DNA of 20,449 nt from the IMG/VR virus record IMGVR_UViG_3300031539_000392, positions 1 through 20,449 of that record; one strand, given 5' to 3'. The notes beneath the pieces were generated by a model, which saw nothing but the letters and a program-made list of their open reading frames with translations, searched no databases and was not told where the DNA came from. A program made the translations under genes and the position numbers. Numbering within the stretch: the first letter of the stretch is position 1; the number at the start of each line of letters is the position of its first letter. This document shows positions 12,306-17,960 of the stretch, piece after piece. This DNA comes from a virus.

Positions 12306-12336
12306 TTTCGATTTATTATTTATGATTTACGATTTA
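12303..12336 (-). repeat. AT-rich leader repeat, copy at the YopX gene
   Basis: The minus strand reads AAATCGTAAATCATAAATAA then TAAATCGAAAATGAAAA, heptamer-like units of the type AAATCRT ending at the start codon. Related AT heptamers occur at 9685-9713, 12570-12592 and 14143-14168. Confidence 0.55.
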
Positions 12337-12549
12337 CTCCGCTCGCCGCGGGGGCACGTCTATATCCAACTTTTTCTTTATTTCCTCAAGATCCTCCAGG
12401 ACTTCATCCTGGCCACAATCAATGTCCGATAGTTTGAAAAACGGCCAAGTTACCAAATAAACTACAAATGAAAGGAACGCAATAACTCCTATGACCCCAA
12501 ACATACAAAATAACGCGTATGTGATTCTACTAATTATTATCGTTTCCAT
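12334..12549 (-). CDS. Small single-pass membrane protein
   Basis: 71 residues. Residues 5-34 (ISRITYALFCMFGVIGVIAF and onward) form one long or two tightly packed membrane segments. The rest is an acidic helix (EVLEDLEEIKKKLD) ending in PPRRAE. Not recognised. GGGAAGGGA lies a few bases before the ATG. Its position in the regulator-side gene block would fit a superinfection-exclusion or holin-like role, but nothing specific shows this. Confidence 0.65.
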   Translation of the reverse strand: METIIISRITYALFCMFGVIGVIAFLSFVVYLVTWPFFKLSDIDCGQDEVLEDLEEIKKKLDIDVPPRRAE

Positions 12550-12585
12550 TCCGGATCCCTTCCCTTAACATTGATTATTTCCTAT

Positions 12586-12723
12586 TTATCCTTGATTTGC
12601 CAGTTGGTCGCCGTTATTGCGAATACGTTCAATCTCTCTGGGCAATGTCTCAAGCAGATAATTTCGTATCGCCGCCCCGCCAACCTTCCATAAAGAGCAG
12701 GCGGGCAGGAAGCGATTCGGCTA
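12586..12723 (-). pseudogene. Coding-like fragment without a start codon
   Basis: Between a TAG at about 12721 and a TAA at 12586 one frame reads KVGGAAIRNYLLETLPREIE and ends RIRNNGDQLANQG, which looks like the C-terminal helix of a real protein. No ATG or GTG begins it. Another frame through the same DNA starts at 12914 but has poor composition. This may be a host-derived or decayed gene end next to the inverted-repeat element. Confidence 0.35.
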
Positions 12724-12788
12724 AGAAGGCTTGTTAACCCGCCCGTCCTGCTTGGTCTTTGTTTGGATTTGCCGAATCGCATTTTTTT
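12697..12788. repeat. Interleaved inverted-repeat element 1
   Basis: Arm A GCAGGCGGGC (12697-12706) pairs with GCCCGTCCTGC (12741-12751, one bulge). Arm B GCGATTCGGC (12712-12721) pairs perfectly with GCCGAATCGC (12771-12780). The order A, B, A', B' means the two stems form either a pseudoknot or alternatives. On the plus strand B' is followed by ATTTTTTT, a terminator signature, though the enclosed loop is long. It lies just past the regulator stop at 12799. Confidence 0.65.
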
Positions 12789-12798
12789 AACCCTTATG

Positions 12799-12990
12799 TT
12801 AAGTTGGAGAAGATTTTTCTTGACATTCATTGTTAAAGTTGGTAACTTGTTCGATAGCAGCACGGAGGCCCCCGGACAACGTTTGATGACCACGGACTGC
12901 CATCCATCTCTCAAACGCTGCCCACATTTTCACGGATGTTCTAACTTTGGTTGCTTTCGTTACCTGAGTTTCGGTTACTTCGTTTACCAT
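12799..12990 (-). CDS. Ribbon-helix-helix regulator
   Basis: 63 residues with a basic strand and two helices of the Arc/CopG pattern: KVRTSVKMWAAFERWMAVRG (15-34), then HQTLSGGLRAAIEQVTNF. Such dimers bind operator DNA. AGGAG stands about nine bases before the ATG. A near-consensus promoter with an inverted repeat in its spacer lies just upstream, and a plus-strand gene diverges from the same region, so it probably represses itself and its neighbour as a lysogeny or accessory switch. It could also be an antitoxin-type RHH, but no toxin is adjacent. Confidence 0.7.
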   Translation of the reverse strand: MVNEVTETQVTKATKVRTSVKMWAAFERWMAVRGHQTLSGGLRAAIEQVTNFNNECQEKSSPT

Positions 12991-13021
12991 GCCGAATTTC
13001 TCCTAATCAATGTACGTCTGT

Positions 13022-13050
13022 ATTATCGACAATCAGGGAGGAATTGTCAA
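13022..13050 (-). promoter_or_regulatory. Promoter and operator of the RHH gene
   Basis: On the minus strand TTGACA (13045-13050), a 17-base spacer and GATAAT (13022-13027) form a strong sigma-70-type promoter about 30 bases before the start. GACAAT (13028-13033) and ATTGTC (13043-13048) are perfect inverted repeats within the spacer and -35, the expected place for a self-repression operator. Confidence 0.75.
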
Positions 13051-13139
13051 CTAAAAAATAGGAAAAAAGTAAATATTTTCTCACTTATTAAGGGGAAATT
13101 ATTTACTAATTTCTCTAATTGACGGGAGGATAAAGGGTT

Positions 13140-13457
13140 ATGTATCATATCAATATGACAAAAATTTCCGAAAAAACTAAGCCGGGATGGGCAATTCCAG
13201 TAGATGTCAAAGAGAGTTTTGTTGAGTTTTGTGCGCATGTCGGCGCTATTGCTCAAGAAGATTGTGCCGGGGCATTGCTTCTTTGGCAGCACTTGCCGTC
13301 CCAACTAAGAGAGGTAGCTAAACTGGATGCAAAGGGATCGCCGGTTGTTGACCCAGATTTTTGGGAAGGCTTAAAAGACGGCATTGAAGTATCAATTCAA
13401 GCCCTGATCGAAAGCCAGAAACAAACGAAGCAGAAAAAGTCCTCAAAATCCGGCTGA
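13140..13457 (+). CDS. Divergent regulator-like protein
   Basis: 105 residues, first of the plus-strand block and divergent from the RHH regulator. Residues 16-60 (GWAIPVDVKESFVEFCAHVG, then CAGALLLWQHLPSQLREVAK) resemble RHH-like small phage proteins in which a strand is followed by two helices. The C-terminus is lysine- and serine-rich. GGGAGGA lies ten bases before the ATG at 13140; a second ATG follows five codons later. Probable DNA-binding protein controlled from the shared region. The similarity is weak, so this is a guess at class. Confidence 0.6.
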   Translation: MYHINMTKISEKTKPGWAIPVDVKESFVEFCAHVGAIAQEDCAGALLLWQHLPSQLREVAKLDAKGSPVVDPDFWEGLKDGIEVSIQALIESQKQTKQKKSSKSG

Positions 13458-13518
13458 TTTCCTGAATATCGCGCTCTTTGGCAAAATCTACGGTGCGGTG
13501 CGGTGATTCTTTTTTCAT
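13318..13518 (-). CDS. Possible convergent overlapping small gene
   Basis: A perfect ribosome site, AGGAGG six bases before ATG, opens a 66-codon frame. The first 20 residues (MKKESPHRTVDFAKERDIQE) are outside other genes, while the rest overlaps the 3' end of the plus-strand gene by 140 bases. The tail is low in predicted structure and looks like antisense reading. The strong start argues for translation, perhaps with a short functional N-terminus. Not recognised. Confidence 0.35.
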   Translation of the reverse strand: MKKESPHRTVDFAKERDIQEISRILRTFSASFVSGFRSGLELILQCRLLSLPKNLGQQPAIPLHPV

Positions 13519-13582
13519 CGTTTCCTCCTAAGTGTGGATACTGACAAGTCTTTACATATAGAAAAGCGTTTGATAATCGAAA

Positions 13583-14119
13583 ATGTTGTCTATAAAAAAA
13601 AATAAAAACATTCTATTTTGCATTATGGCCTTTTTGCCTGCATGTGCTATGCAACAGTCAGGGCGATATGGTTTTGACAAGGGTGGGTTGTATAATACTT
13701 CACGAGAAATCAGAGAATTCTTTGAGCCCAAATTATATAATTTTAATACCAATGAAGTTTATGAAAGAGCGGCTTCATTGAGGGCCGAAGAACAAGAAAT
13801 AGTTGAAGCAATCAATAAAGCCGAACAGGAAGGTTGGGTAATTGGCGACCAGACTCTTGATAAATTGCACGAACGTACTGAAGCGGTTAAGCGGCGACGC
13901 GAAGCCTTTAATCAAGAAATGCAGGGGCGCATTTACGTTGGTATGATAAAGGATGATTTTTATAAACTATGTGGTGCACCAGCAAACCGGTCCCGCTCTA
14001 CCTATGAAGATGAACGCGTAGAAATCTGGGAATATGGAAATCTCCGGACCGGCCTTCGTAGTTATATTCAATATTATTTTGTTTTTCAAAATGGAATCCT
14101 GAAAAGTTGGCATAACTAA
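13583..14119 (+). CDS. Phage-encoded lipoprotein, SmpA/BamE-like tail
   Basis: 178 residues. A basic N-terminus and hydrophobic core end in a lipobox, LPAC with Cys21, so the protein should be lipid-anchored outside the inner membrane. Residues about 55-115 are a charged coiled-coil-like helix. The end (GRIYVGMIKDDFYKLCGAPA, then EIWEYGN and VFQNGILKSW) resembles the SmpA/OmlA/BamE fold. Lipoproteins carried by temperate phages often block superinfection or change the host surface. The first ATG lacks a clear ribosome site. Base use is more AT-rich than the tail genes, suggesting a transferred accessory (moron) gene. Confidence 0.7.
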   Translation: MLSIKKNKNILFCIMAFLPACAMQQSGRYGFDKGGLYNTSREIREFFEPKLYNFNTNEVYERAASLRAEEQEIVEAINKAEQEGWVIGDQTLDKLHERTEAVKRRREAFNQEMQGRIYVGMIKDDFYKLCGAPANRSRSTYEDERVEIWEYGNLRTGLRSYIQYYFVFQNGILKSWHN

Positions 14120-14167
14120 GAAAAGAGAAAGAAGCACAAAAATAATCAATAGAAAATAGTAAATAAA

Positions 14168-14202
14168 AAGGCCCGATTCTTTTGCACGGGATATCGGGCC
14201 TT
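14168..14202. terminator. Bidirectional terminator hairpin
   Basis: AAGGCCCGAT (14168-14177) and ATCGGGCCTT (14193-14202) are perfect 10-bp inverted repeats around 15 bases. The minus strand continues as TTTTTATTTAC, a good T-run. The plus strand continues TTAAATTT, weaker. It separates the lipoprotein gene from the next plus-strand genes and would stop leftward transcription from 14709. Confidence 0.65.
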
Positions 14203-14225
14203 AAATTTGGGAAGGACTCCAAACG

Positions 14226-14426
14226 ATGGCTAAATTACGCAAAAAAGTTTTGAACGTCAAGAAAGAAATTGAAGAATTTGACGAAAGAGTACGCAAGCAG
14301 AATCGCAGGAGAGGGCCGTGGAAAGAATCGGGCATAGACTTGCCGCCCAAAGAACGTGACAAGCTGTTTGCCAAGCGGCTCATAGATGCTGTCGTTAATG
14401 CTAAGCCAAAGAAGAAAAAGAAATAA
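14226..14426 (+). CDS. Small basic protein
   Basis: 66 residues, very basic, with a helical first half (MAKLRKKVLNVKKEIEEFDE) and a lysine run at the end (KPKKKKK). Not recognised. GGAAGGA lies about nine bases before the ATG. The charge suggests nucleic-acid binding. It follows the terminator hairpin directly and precedes a membrane protein in the same direction. Confidence 0.6.
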   Translation: MAKLRKKVLNVKKEIEEFDERVRKQNRRRGPWKESGIDLPPKERDKLFAKRLIDAVVNAKPKKKKK

Positions 14427-14468
14427 CCCTCGTCAATTGATCGAGCGACAATTAAAAGGAGAGGTAAA

Positions 14469-14687
14469 ATGCGATGGATATTATTTATCTTGGCCGGCCT
14501 GGCCTTTCTTGGAGGTGCCGCCACTTATTTGGTTGCAGGACCGACCGGCTTTGTTATATTTGCGATACTTTTCACGGGAGCTGCGATCGTAGATGCAATA
14601 GTGAGCTTGAAACAAGAGATTCGCAAGATAACCGGACCTGCCGAAGAGCTTGCCGAGCTAAAGGATAAAATCAGAACGGGCCATTGA
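14469..14687 (+). CDS. Small two-segment membrane protein
   Basis: 72 residues with two hydrophobic segments (about 3-23 and 27-46) joined by a short turn (AGPTG), then a charged cytoplasmic helix (KQEIRKITGPAEELAELKDK). A strong AAGGAGAGG site precedes the ATG. The layout resembles small holin-like or immunity proteins, but no family is recognised. It is the last gene of the plus-strand block and faces the minus-strand genes with a 21-base gap. Confidence 0.65.
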   Translation: MRWILFILAGLAFLGGAATYLVAGPTGFVIFAILFTGAAIVDAIVSLKQEIRKITGPAEELAELKDKIRTGH

Positions 14688-14708
14688 ACCGCCTCACAGA
14701 ATCAAATC

Positions 14709-14984
14709 CTAAAAGATAACATTCTCGATTAGGCTTCTTATTATCCCGCCACTTTTAATATTGTCGGCAACCACGGCCACGATCCTGTCTCCATATTCCG
14801 AGTTCGATTCATGCGTTACCATCGTTACGCAACCATGTATAGTTACACCGGAGACCGTGATTTCAATTGCGGATATCTCGATCTGTTGTGTTTCGTTCGC
14901 TTCATACAACTTGACTTCAATCGGTGAATCGGGGTTGGCATTTTCGAGTTTGGCCATCAATTCTTTTACGGTCATTTTTTTCAT
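14709..14984 (-). CDS. Small phage protein of the MTVKELxxKL type
   Basis: 91 residues beginning MKKMTVKELMAKLENANPDS, the opening of a widespread group of short phage proteins of unknown function. A mostly beta remainder (VKLYEANETQQIEISAIEIT) follows. AAGGG lies seven to eight bases before the ATG. It is 38 bases downstream of the preceding minus-strand gene and closes that operon. No catalytic motif is visible. Confidence 0.65.
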   Translation of the reverse strand: MKKMTVKELMAKLENANPDSPIEVKLYEANETQQIEISAIEITVSGVTIHGCVTMVTHESNSEYGDRIVAVVADNIKSGGIIRSLIENVIF

Positions 14985-15022
14985 AGTTACCCTTCTTTCT
15001 CCGCCGACAGGGCGGGTTAAGG

Positions 15023-15472
15023 CTAATGGTCAAGGATAATAATATCTTCATCTGTACCTAGCATGACAATTAATTCGTCATACGGGTCTTTTTTGTCGTG
15101 GTCGTCCATTGGGATTTGCCCAATATCGTATTGGTCTTTGATTTTCGGTTCAAGCATTTTTAGCTCAGTCAGCCACATTTTAATGCCTTCTTCATTTGTT
15201 CCCGTCTTGTCTCTCATAATCCAACCGTCCAGATTACTTACGCAAGCATTGGCGATTTTCAATTCAGGGAACCACCTAAAAAGCCAAGGTTTGCATTCCT
15301 CGGCAAATCTTCCCAATTGATGAGTATATACCGAATCCCCGGTCATGTGATTTAATAAAACATAAATACGACCAATGCCATTGTCACGTGGCCCTTCCCT
15401 TTCTGTGAGAAGCCGTCCAGTCGTCACCGACAACACTGTTCCAAGTGCAAATGTTTTGATATTTTCACTCAT
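15023..15472 (-). CDS. Phage protein with TTGRLL-MTGD domain
   Basis: 149 residues. The N-terminal 70 match a recurring phage family: LGTVLSVTTGRLLTEREGP (11-29), VLLNHMTGDSVYTHQLGRFA, ECKPWLFRWFPEL. I recall this as DUF7736, function unknown, but the number is from memory. The C-terminus (DPYDELIVMLG, then IIILD) resembles a short appended beta-alpha unit. AAAGGG stands seven bases before the ATG. The gene lies behind a near-consensus promoter and a leader with switching inverted repeats, so it is probably regulated by attenuation. Confidence 0.7.
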   Translation of the reverse strand: MSENIKTFALGTVLSVTTGRLLTEREGPRDNGIGRIYVLLNHMTGDSVYTHQLGRFAEECKPWLFRWFPELKIANACVSNLDGWIMRDKTGTNEEGIKMWLTELKMLEPKIKDQYDIGQIPMDDHDKKDPYDELIVMLGTDEDIIILDH

Positions 15473-15483
15473 TTTTCAACCCT

Positions 15484-15588
15484 TTAAAAAGATGAGCCCC
15501 GCCGCAAACTCGGAACCTTGGCAGGAAGAGAGAAGCGACATTGGGGCTCATAATGTATTTTGATTTGTTGTTTTGATTCGTTTGTCAT
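15484..15588 (-). CDS. 34-residue leader peptide candidate
   Basis: Within the leader, AAGGA about nine bases before an ATG at 15588 opens a 34-codon frame ending TAA at 15484. The peptide begins MTNESKQQIKIHYE and ends basic (LRRGSSF). Translating ribosomes would cover arm A and the second strand of arm B, so its translation could decide which hairpin forms. It may also be chance. Confidence 0.4.
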   Translation of the reverse strand: MTNESKQQIKIHYEPQCRFSLPAKVPSLRRGSSF

Positions 15589-15600
15589 TGCCAAGGTTCC
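15492..15600 (-). promoter_or_regulatory. Attenuator-like leader with interleaved inverted repeats
   Basis: GGAACCTTGGCA pairs with TGCCAAGGTTCC (15589-15600 with 15512-15523, 12 bp perfect). ATGAGCCCC pairs with GGGGCTCAT (15543-15551 with 15492-15500, 9 bp perfect). The arms alternate, so the stems exclude each other unless a pseudoknot forms. On the minus strand the last arm is followed by CTTTTTAAA, a terminator tail. On the plus strand the other end has TTTTT. The promoter at 15623-15651 starts just upstream and the coding start is 20 bases after the last arm. Confidence 0.65.
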
Positions 15601-15622
15601 TTTTTAACTTTCAGTATATTAT

Positions 15623-15651
15623 ATTATACGCATGGGAACATTAAATGTCCA
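15623..15651 (-). promoter_or_regulatory. Sigma-70-type promoter
   Basis: On the minus strand TGGACA (15646-15651), a 17-base spacer and TATAAT (15623-15628), within a run TATAATATAATATA. It should start RNA near 15615, giving a leader of about 140 bases that contains the attenuator-like element. Confidence 0.7.
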
Positions 15652-15659
15652 TAAAAAAT

Positions 15660-15830
15660 ATGAATTATTCATATATATTTATCTCTACTAACGCCGTGCA
15701 AAGGCTGAGCCAATCGCCAGAATCAAATCCTACGCACTCAGCCGCCTTGTGGCTGGCCGATCTCGGTTTGAAGGTAGGTTGGGAGCGGACAGCGCCTCAA
15801 ACTGCCCGCCCCACCGGACAGAAAGGAATC
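15660..15830. other. Non-coding stretch with GGCTGAG/CTCAGCC repeat
   Basis: No convincing gene. GGCTGAG (about 15702-15708) and CTCAGCC (about 15736-15742) form a 7-bp inverted repeat. Frames open on both strands have unlikely composition and overlap the XRE gene. It separates the XRE gene end from the promoter. Confidence 0.4.
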
Positions 15831-16034
15831 TTAAGGCTTGGCCGAAAAAGTAATCGTCGCCCCGAGCTGATTGAGCAGGTCCTGCAGGTAGTTGGCGCCG
15901 AGTGCCTTGCGCCCGGCGAAGAAATCGTATAGCGTACCCGGATGACATTCCAGCTTACGCGCCATGACCGGGATGCTTATCTTTCGTCTTTTCATCTCTT
16001 TTTGAATCTGTTTGCGTAAATTTGTATTTGCCAT
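15831..16034 (-). CDS. XRE/Cro-like helix-turn-helix protein
   Basis: 67 residues with a helix-turn-helix: KISIPVMARKLECHPGTLYD (18-37) and FFAGRKALGANYLQDLLNQL. Such proteins bind operators as Cro or CI-type repressors or act as antitoxins. The start overlaps the stop of the upstream gene (TAATG), so the two are coupled. The toxin-first order of HigBA systems is the same, but the upstream protein does not look like HigB. Either a regulator of the accessory operon or the antitoxin of an undescribed pair. Confidence 0.72.
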   Translation of the reverse strand: MANTNLRKQIQKEMKRRKISIPVMARKLECHPGTLYDFFAGRKALGANYLQDLLNQLGATITFSAKP

Positions 16035-16384
16035 TAAACGAAATCCCTTAATTTAATCCTTTTTTCCCATTCTGATTTATTCAGTTTCATACGCTCTGCC
16101 AGCACCGCCGAACCGGCCGTCGGTTTGTCTCTGGTGTTTGCAATCAAAACCTTCGTCACAAACCGGTTATCGAATTTACGTACCGAATGCACCCATTTAC
16201 TGACCACATCGAGAGACATATAAACGTGAAATGCTGTAAAATAGTACGGATTACTGCCTTCCTTCGCCCATTTGACTTCGGCATCCAGCCATTGATCGAG
16301 CGTCACAATCCGCGAACCAGCCAGACCGTGGTATAGAAATTCGGGCCTGTTGTTCCGCGCGGAAAATACTTTATACGCCATCAT
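16034..16384 (-). CDS. Hypothetical protein coupled to the XRE regulator
   Basis: Up to 116 residues; two ATGs occur in a row and the second (16381) has the better distance from GGAAAG. The sequence is mixed alpha-beta (EFLYHGLAGSRIVTLDQWLD, then KWVHSVRKFDNRFVTKVLIA, then DKPTAGSAVLAERMKL). The YHG-x-GSR start and the conserved-looking RDKPTAGS stretch are features of an enzyme rather than a DNA-binding protein, but I do not recognise the family. It lies directly before an XRE protein, with a terminator-like hairpin upstream, so the pair may be a toxin-antitoxin or regulator-effector unit. Confidence 0.6.
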   Translation of the reverse strand: MMAYKVFSARNNRPEFLYHGLAGSRIVTLDQWLDAEVKWAKEGSNPYYFTAFHVYMSLDVVSKWVHSVRKFDNRFVTKVLIANTRDKPTAGSAVLAERMKLNKSEWEKRIKLRDFV

Positions 16385-16394
16385 ATCTTTCCAT

Positions 16395-16431
16395 TCTCAA
16401 AAACCCGGCCGCCCGGCGCAACCCGGAGGGC
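16395..16431 (-). terminator. Probable intrinsic terminator
   Basis: On the minus strand GCC-CT-CCGG (in 16422-16431) pairs with CCGG-GC-GGC (16408-16416) with a two-base internal loop, then CGGG and TTTTTGAG. It would end the short transcript of the 16447-16704 gene. Confidence 0.45.
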
Positions 16432-16446
16432 AGCGGGGAGGGTGTG

Positions 16447-16704
16447 TTAGGATTCTGTGATATTAGCGATTGCGTTGTTAATTTCCGTCTCAAAATCGTC
16501 GGGATTATCGCCACCCGCCTCAACGATTTCCGTTAATATCCGCCGCAATGCCGCTTCTGGCGAATGCTGAAAGTCTGCCACTTGGTATTGTGTCCCGATC
16601 CATTCACCATCGCCACCCAAGCAAAAAATAGAATCAGATGCCTGAGCAAAATTGGCCGATATTCCATATGTTTCGGCGAAAAATATTGTTGTATAGTCTG
16701 TCAT
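16447..16704 (-). CDS. Small acidic hypothetical protein
   Basis: 85 residues, acidic. A beta-rich first half (TTIFFAETYGISANFAQASD) leads to a helical end (AALRRILTEIVEAGGDNPDD). No family is recognised. AAGGGTGG lies just before the ATG. Its own promoter (16746-16780) and a following terminator make it a single-gene unit. Acidic small proteins of phages often mimic DNA or inhibit host enzymes, but no specific sign supports that here. Confidence 0.6.
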   Translation of the reverse strand: MTDYTTIFFAETYGISANFAQASDSIFCLGGDGEWIGTQYQVADFQHSPEAALRRILTEIVEAGGDNPDDFETEINNAIANITES

Positions 16705-16745
16705 TTTTCCACCCTTTCGAAATTGATTATTAACTTTTACTTTCC

Positions 16746-16780
16746 ATTATAAGCATACGGCTATTGTCGATGTTTGTCAA
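16746..16780 (-). promoter_or_regulatory. Promoter of the 16447-16704 gene
   Basis: On the minus strand TTGACA (16775-16780) is followed after 17 bases by TATGCT and directly by TATAAT (16746-16751). TTGACA with TATGCT at 17 bases is the standard spacing. The gene starts about 42 bases after the TATAAT. The rest of the 16705-16911 gap is AT-rich with no gene. Confidence 0.55.
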
Positions 16781-16911
16781 CAGTTATTTTGCTGGAAATA
16801 TGAAAAAAGTTGATATTTCGTGGTTTTTGGGCTAAAAACGACGATTTTAATGCAAATTATTTTTAATAAAAATTGGCGTTTTTTCGCGTCACTTATCGGT
16901 TTGTGATTCAA

Positions 16912-17823
16912 TTAGTATTTAATGCCTGCGTAATCCAACGGAACCGATAAGCCCATCTTTTCAATACAGTATTCGTGCAATTTCGGGTGCATTTTTTTCA
17001 TCAGTTCGAATCGGTTCGGAGAGCCTTCGAGGTGTGCTCCGAACATGCAGAACATGCAGCCGGTATTTTTAACGCCCGTATCGTAGATCGGGCAGTAATC
17101 AATTCCATTGCCTTTTGTGTATTCCCATATATCGGCGGTTTTCCAGAACGCCAGGGGTGTGCATTTCGGCAGGGACTTGTTCATAACGAAGCACCCGTTT
17201 TTGAGATACATCGCCGCCCGCTTATTGGAATCGTCCGCCATTGTCCCGACGATACCCACCCGCCCGGTCTGCCTGTGGTATTTCTGGACAGGCCTCATCT
17301 TCATTACATCGCAGCATTTGTCCGAAATCTTGAAAGGGGCATCAAGGAGAAATCGCCACTTGATGGGTAGTTTGCCATAACTACCCCTTTCATCACCGTA
17401 CATCGCCTTATTCTTTGTCCTCTGACTACAGCCGGTGCTGCGGATCCGCCGGACAGCATCGGCTACCGATTTACTTATCAGGGGAAACCCGTAATGCTCA
17501 ATCGTCTGCTTGAAGCTCTGGGTCGGCTTGAGCCAGATGACATTCTCCACAGACTTGACGAAACTCCTGATCTCCGGGTACTCCAGACCGGTATCGACAA
17601 AAACCGCCGGCACTTCTTTATAGAGCGATCTGACAAGGTGAAGCAGTACCGTACTGTCCTTGCCCCCGCTGAAGGCCACGTAAACATTTCCCTGCCATTG
17701 ATCGTACCAGTGTTTTATTCTCGAAAGTGAAAGGTTAACTTTACATTCGAGAGGAAGTGATTGTCTTTGTGCCAGTTGGTAAGCCTGCACTTTTAGTTTT
17801 TCGTTTACCGTATAAGATACCAT
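16912..17823 (-). CDS. PAPS/APS reductase-family protein with Fe-S cysteines
   Basis: 303 residues. The ATP-pyrophosphatase loop FSGGKDST is at 51-58. Cys170-Cys171 and a CxxC at 256-259 are spaced like the CC-x80-CxxC motif that holds the [4Fe-4S] cluster in assimilatory APS reductases. The C-terminal ECGLH that supplies the catalytic cysteine is absent; the protein ends shortly after the FCMFGAHLEGSPNR segment. Phage members of this family are common and of uncertain role; sulfur transfer to DNA or RNA, as in DndC-type enzymes, is one idea. GGAAG precedes the ATG at 17823. The upstream terminator at 17871-17912 isolates it from the tail operon. Confidence 0.85.
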   Translation of the reverse strand: MVSYTVNEKLKVQAYQLAQRQSLPLECKVNLSLSRIKHWYDQWQGNVYVAFSGGKDSTVLLHLVRSLYKEVPAVFVDTGLEYPEIRSFVKSVENVIWLKPTQSFKQTIEHYGFPLISKSVADAVRRIRSTGCSQRTKNKAMYGDERGSYGKLPIKWRFLLDAPFKISDKCCDVMKMRPVQKYHRQTGRVGIVGTMADDSNKRAAMYLKNGCFVMNKSLPKCTPLAFWKTADIWEYTKGNGIDYCPIYDTGVKNTGCMFCMFGAHLEGSPNRFELMKKMHPKLHEYCIEKMGLSVPLDYAGIKY

Positions 17824-17870
17824 AATTGTCTTCCTTGAAAAATAAACTTCTGTCTCCTTACTGCCAAATC

Positions 17871-17912
17871 AAAAAAGCGGGGATGGGCGGGGCCTTAAGC
17901 CGTCCACCCCCG
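17871..17912 (-). terminator. Strong intrinsic terminator of the tail operon
   Basis: On the minus strand CGGGGGTGGACGG (17900-17912) pairs with the GCGGGGATGGGCGG complement (17877-17890), 12 of 13 pairs counting one wobble, followed by TTTTTT (17871-17876). It ends rightward-started late transcription after the structural gene at 17961. Confidence 0.8.
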
Positions 17913-17960
17913 ACAGAAAGAAAATCAGTCCAGAGAAATGCCAATCCGGCCTTCCGAAAA

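Noticed and set aside
12582-12914. A 110-codon minus-strand frame over the interleaved repeat element
   Set aside because: It starts inside the RHH gene in another frame, reads through both inverted repeats and has unlikely composition; another frame looks more coding at its end.
15645-15948. Open frames on both strands next to the XRE gene
   Set aside because: They overlap each other and the XRE gene, are rich in Arg, Pro and Ala as expected for shadows, and lack ribosome sites.
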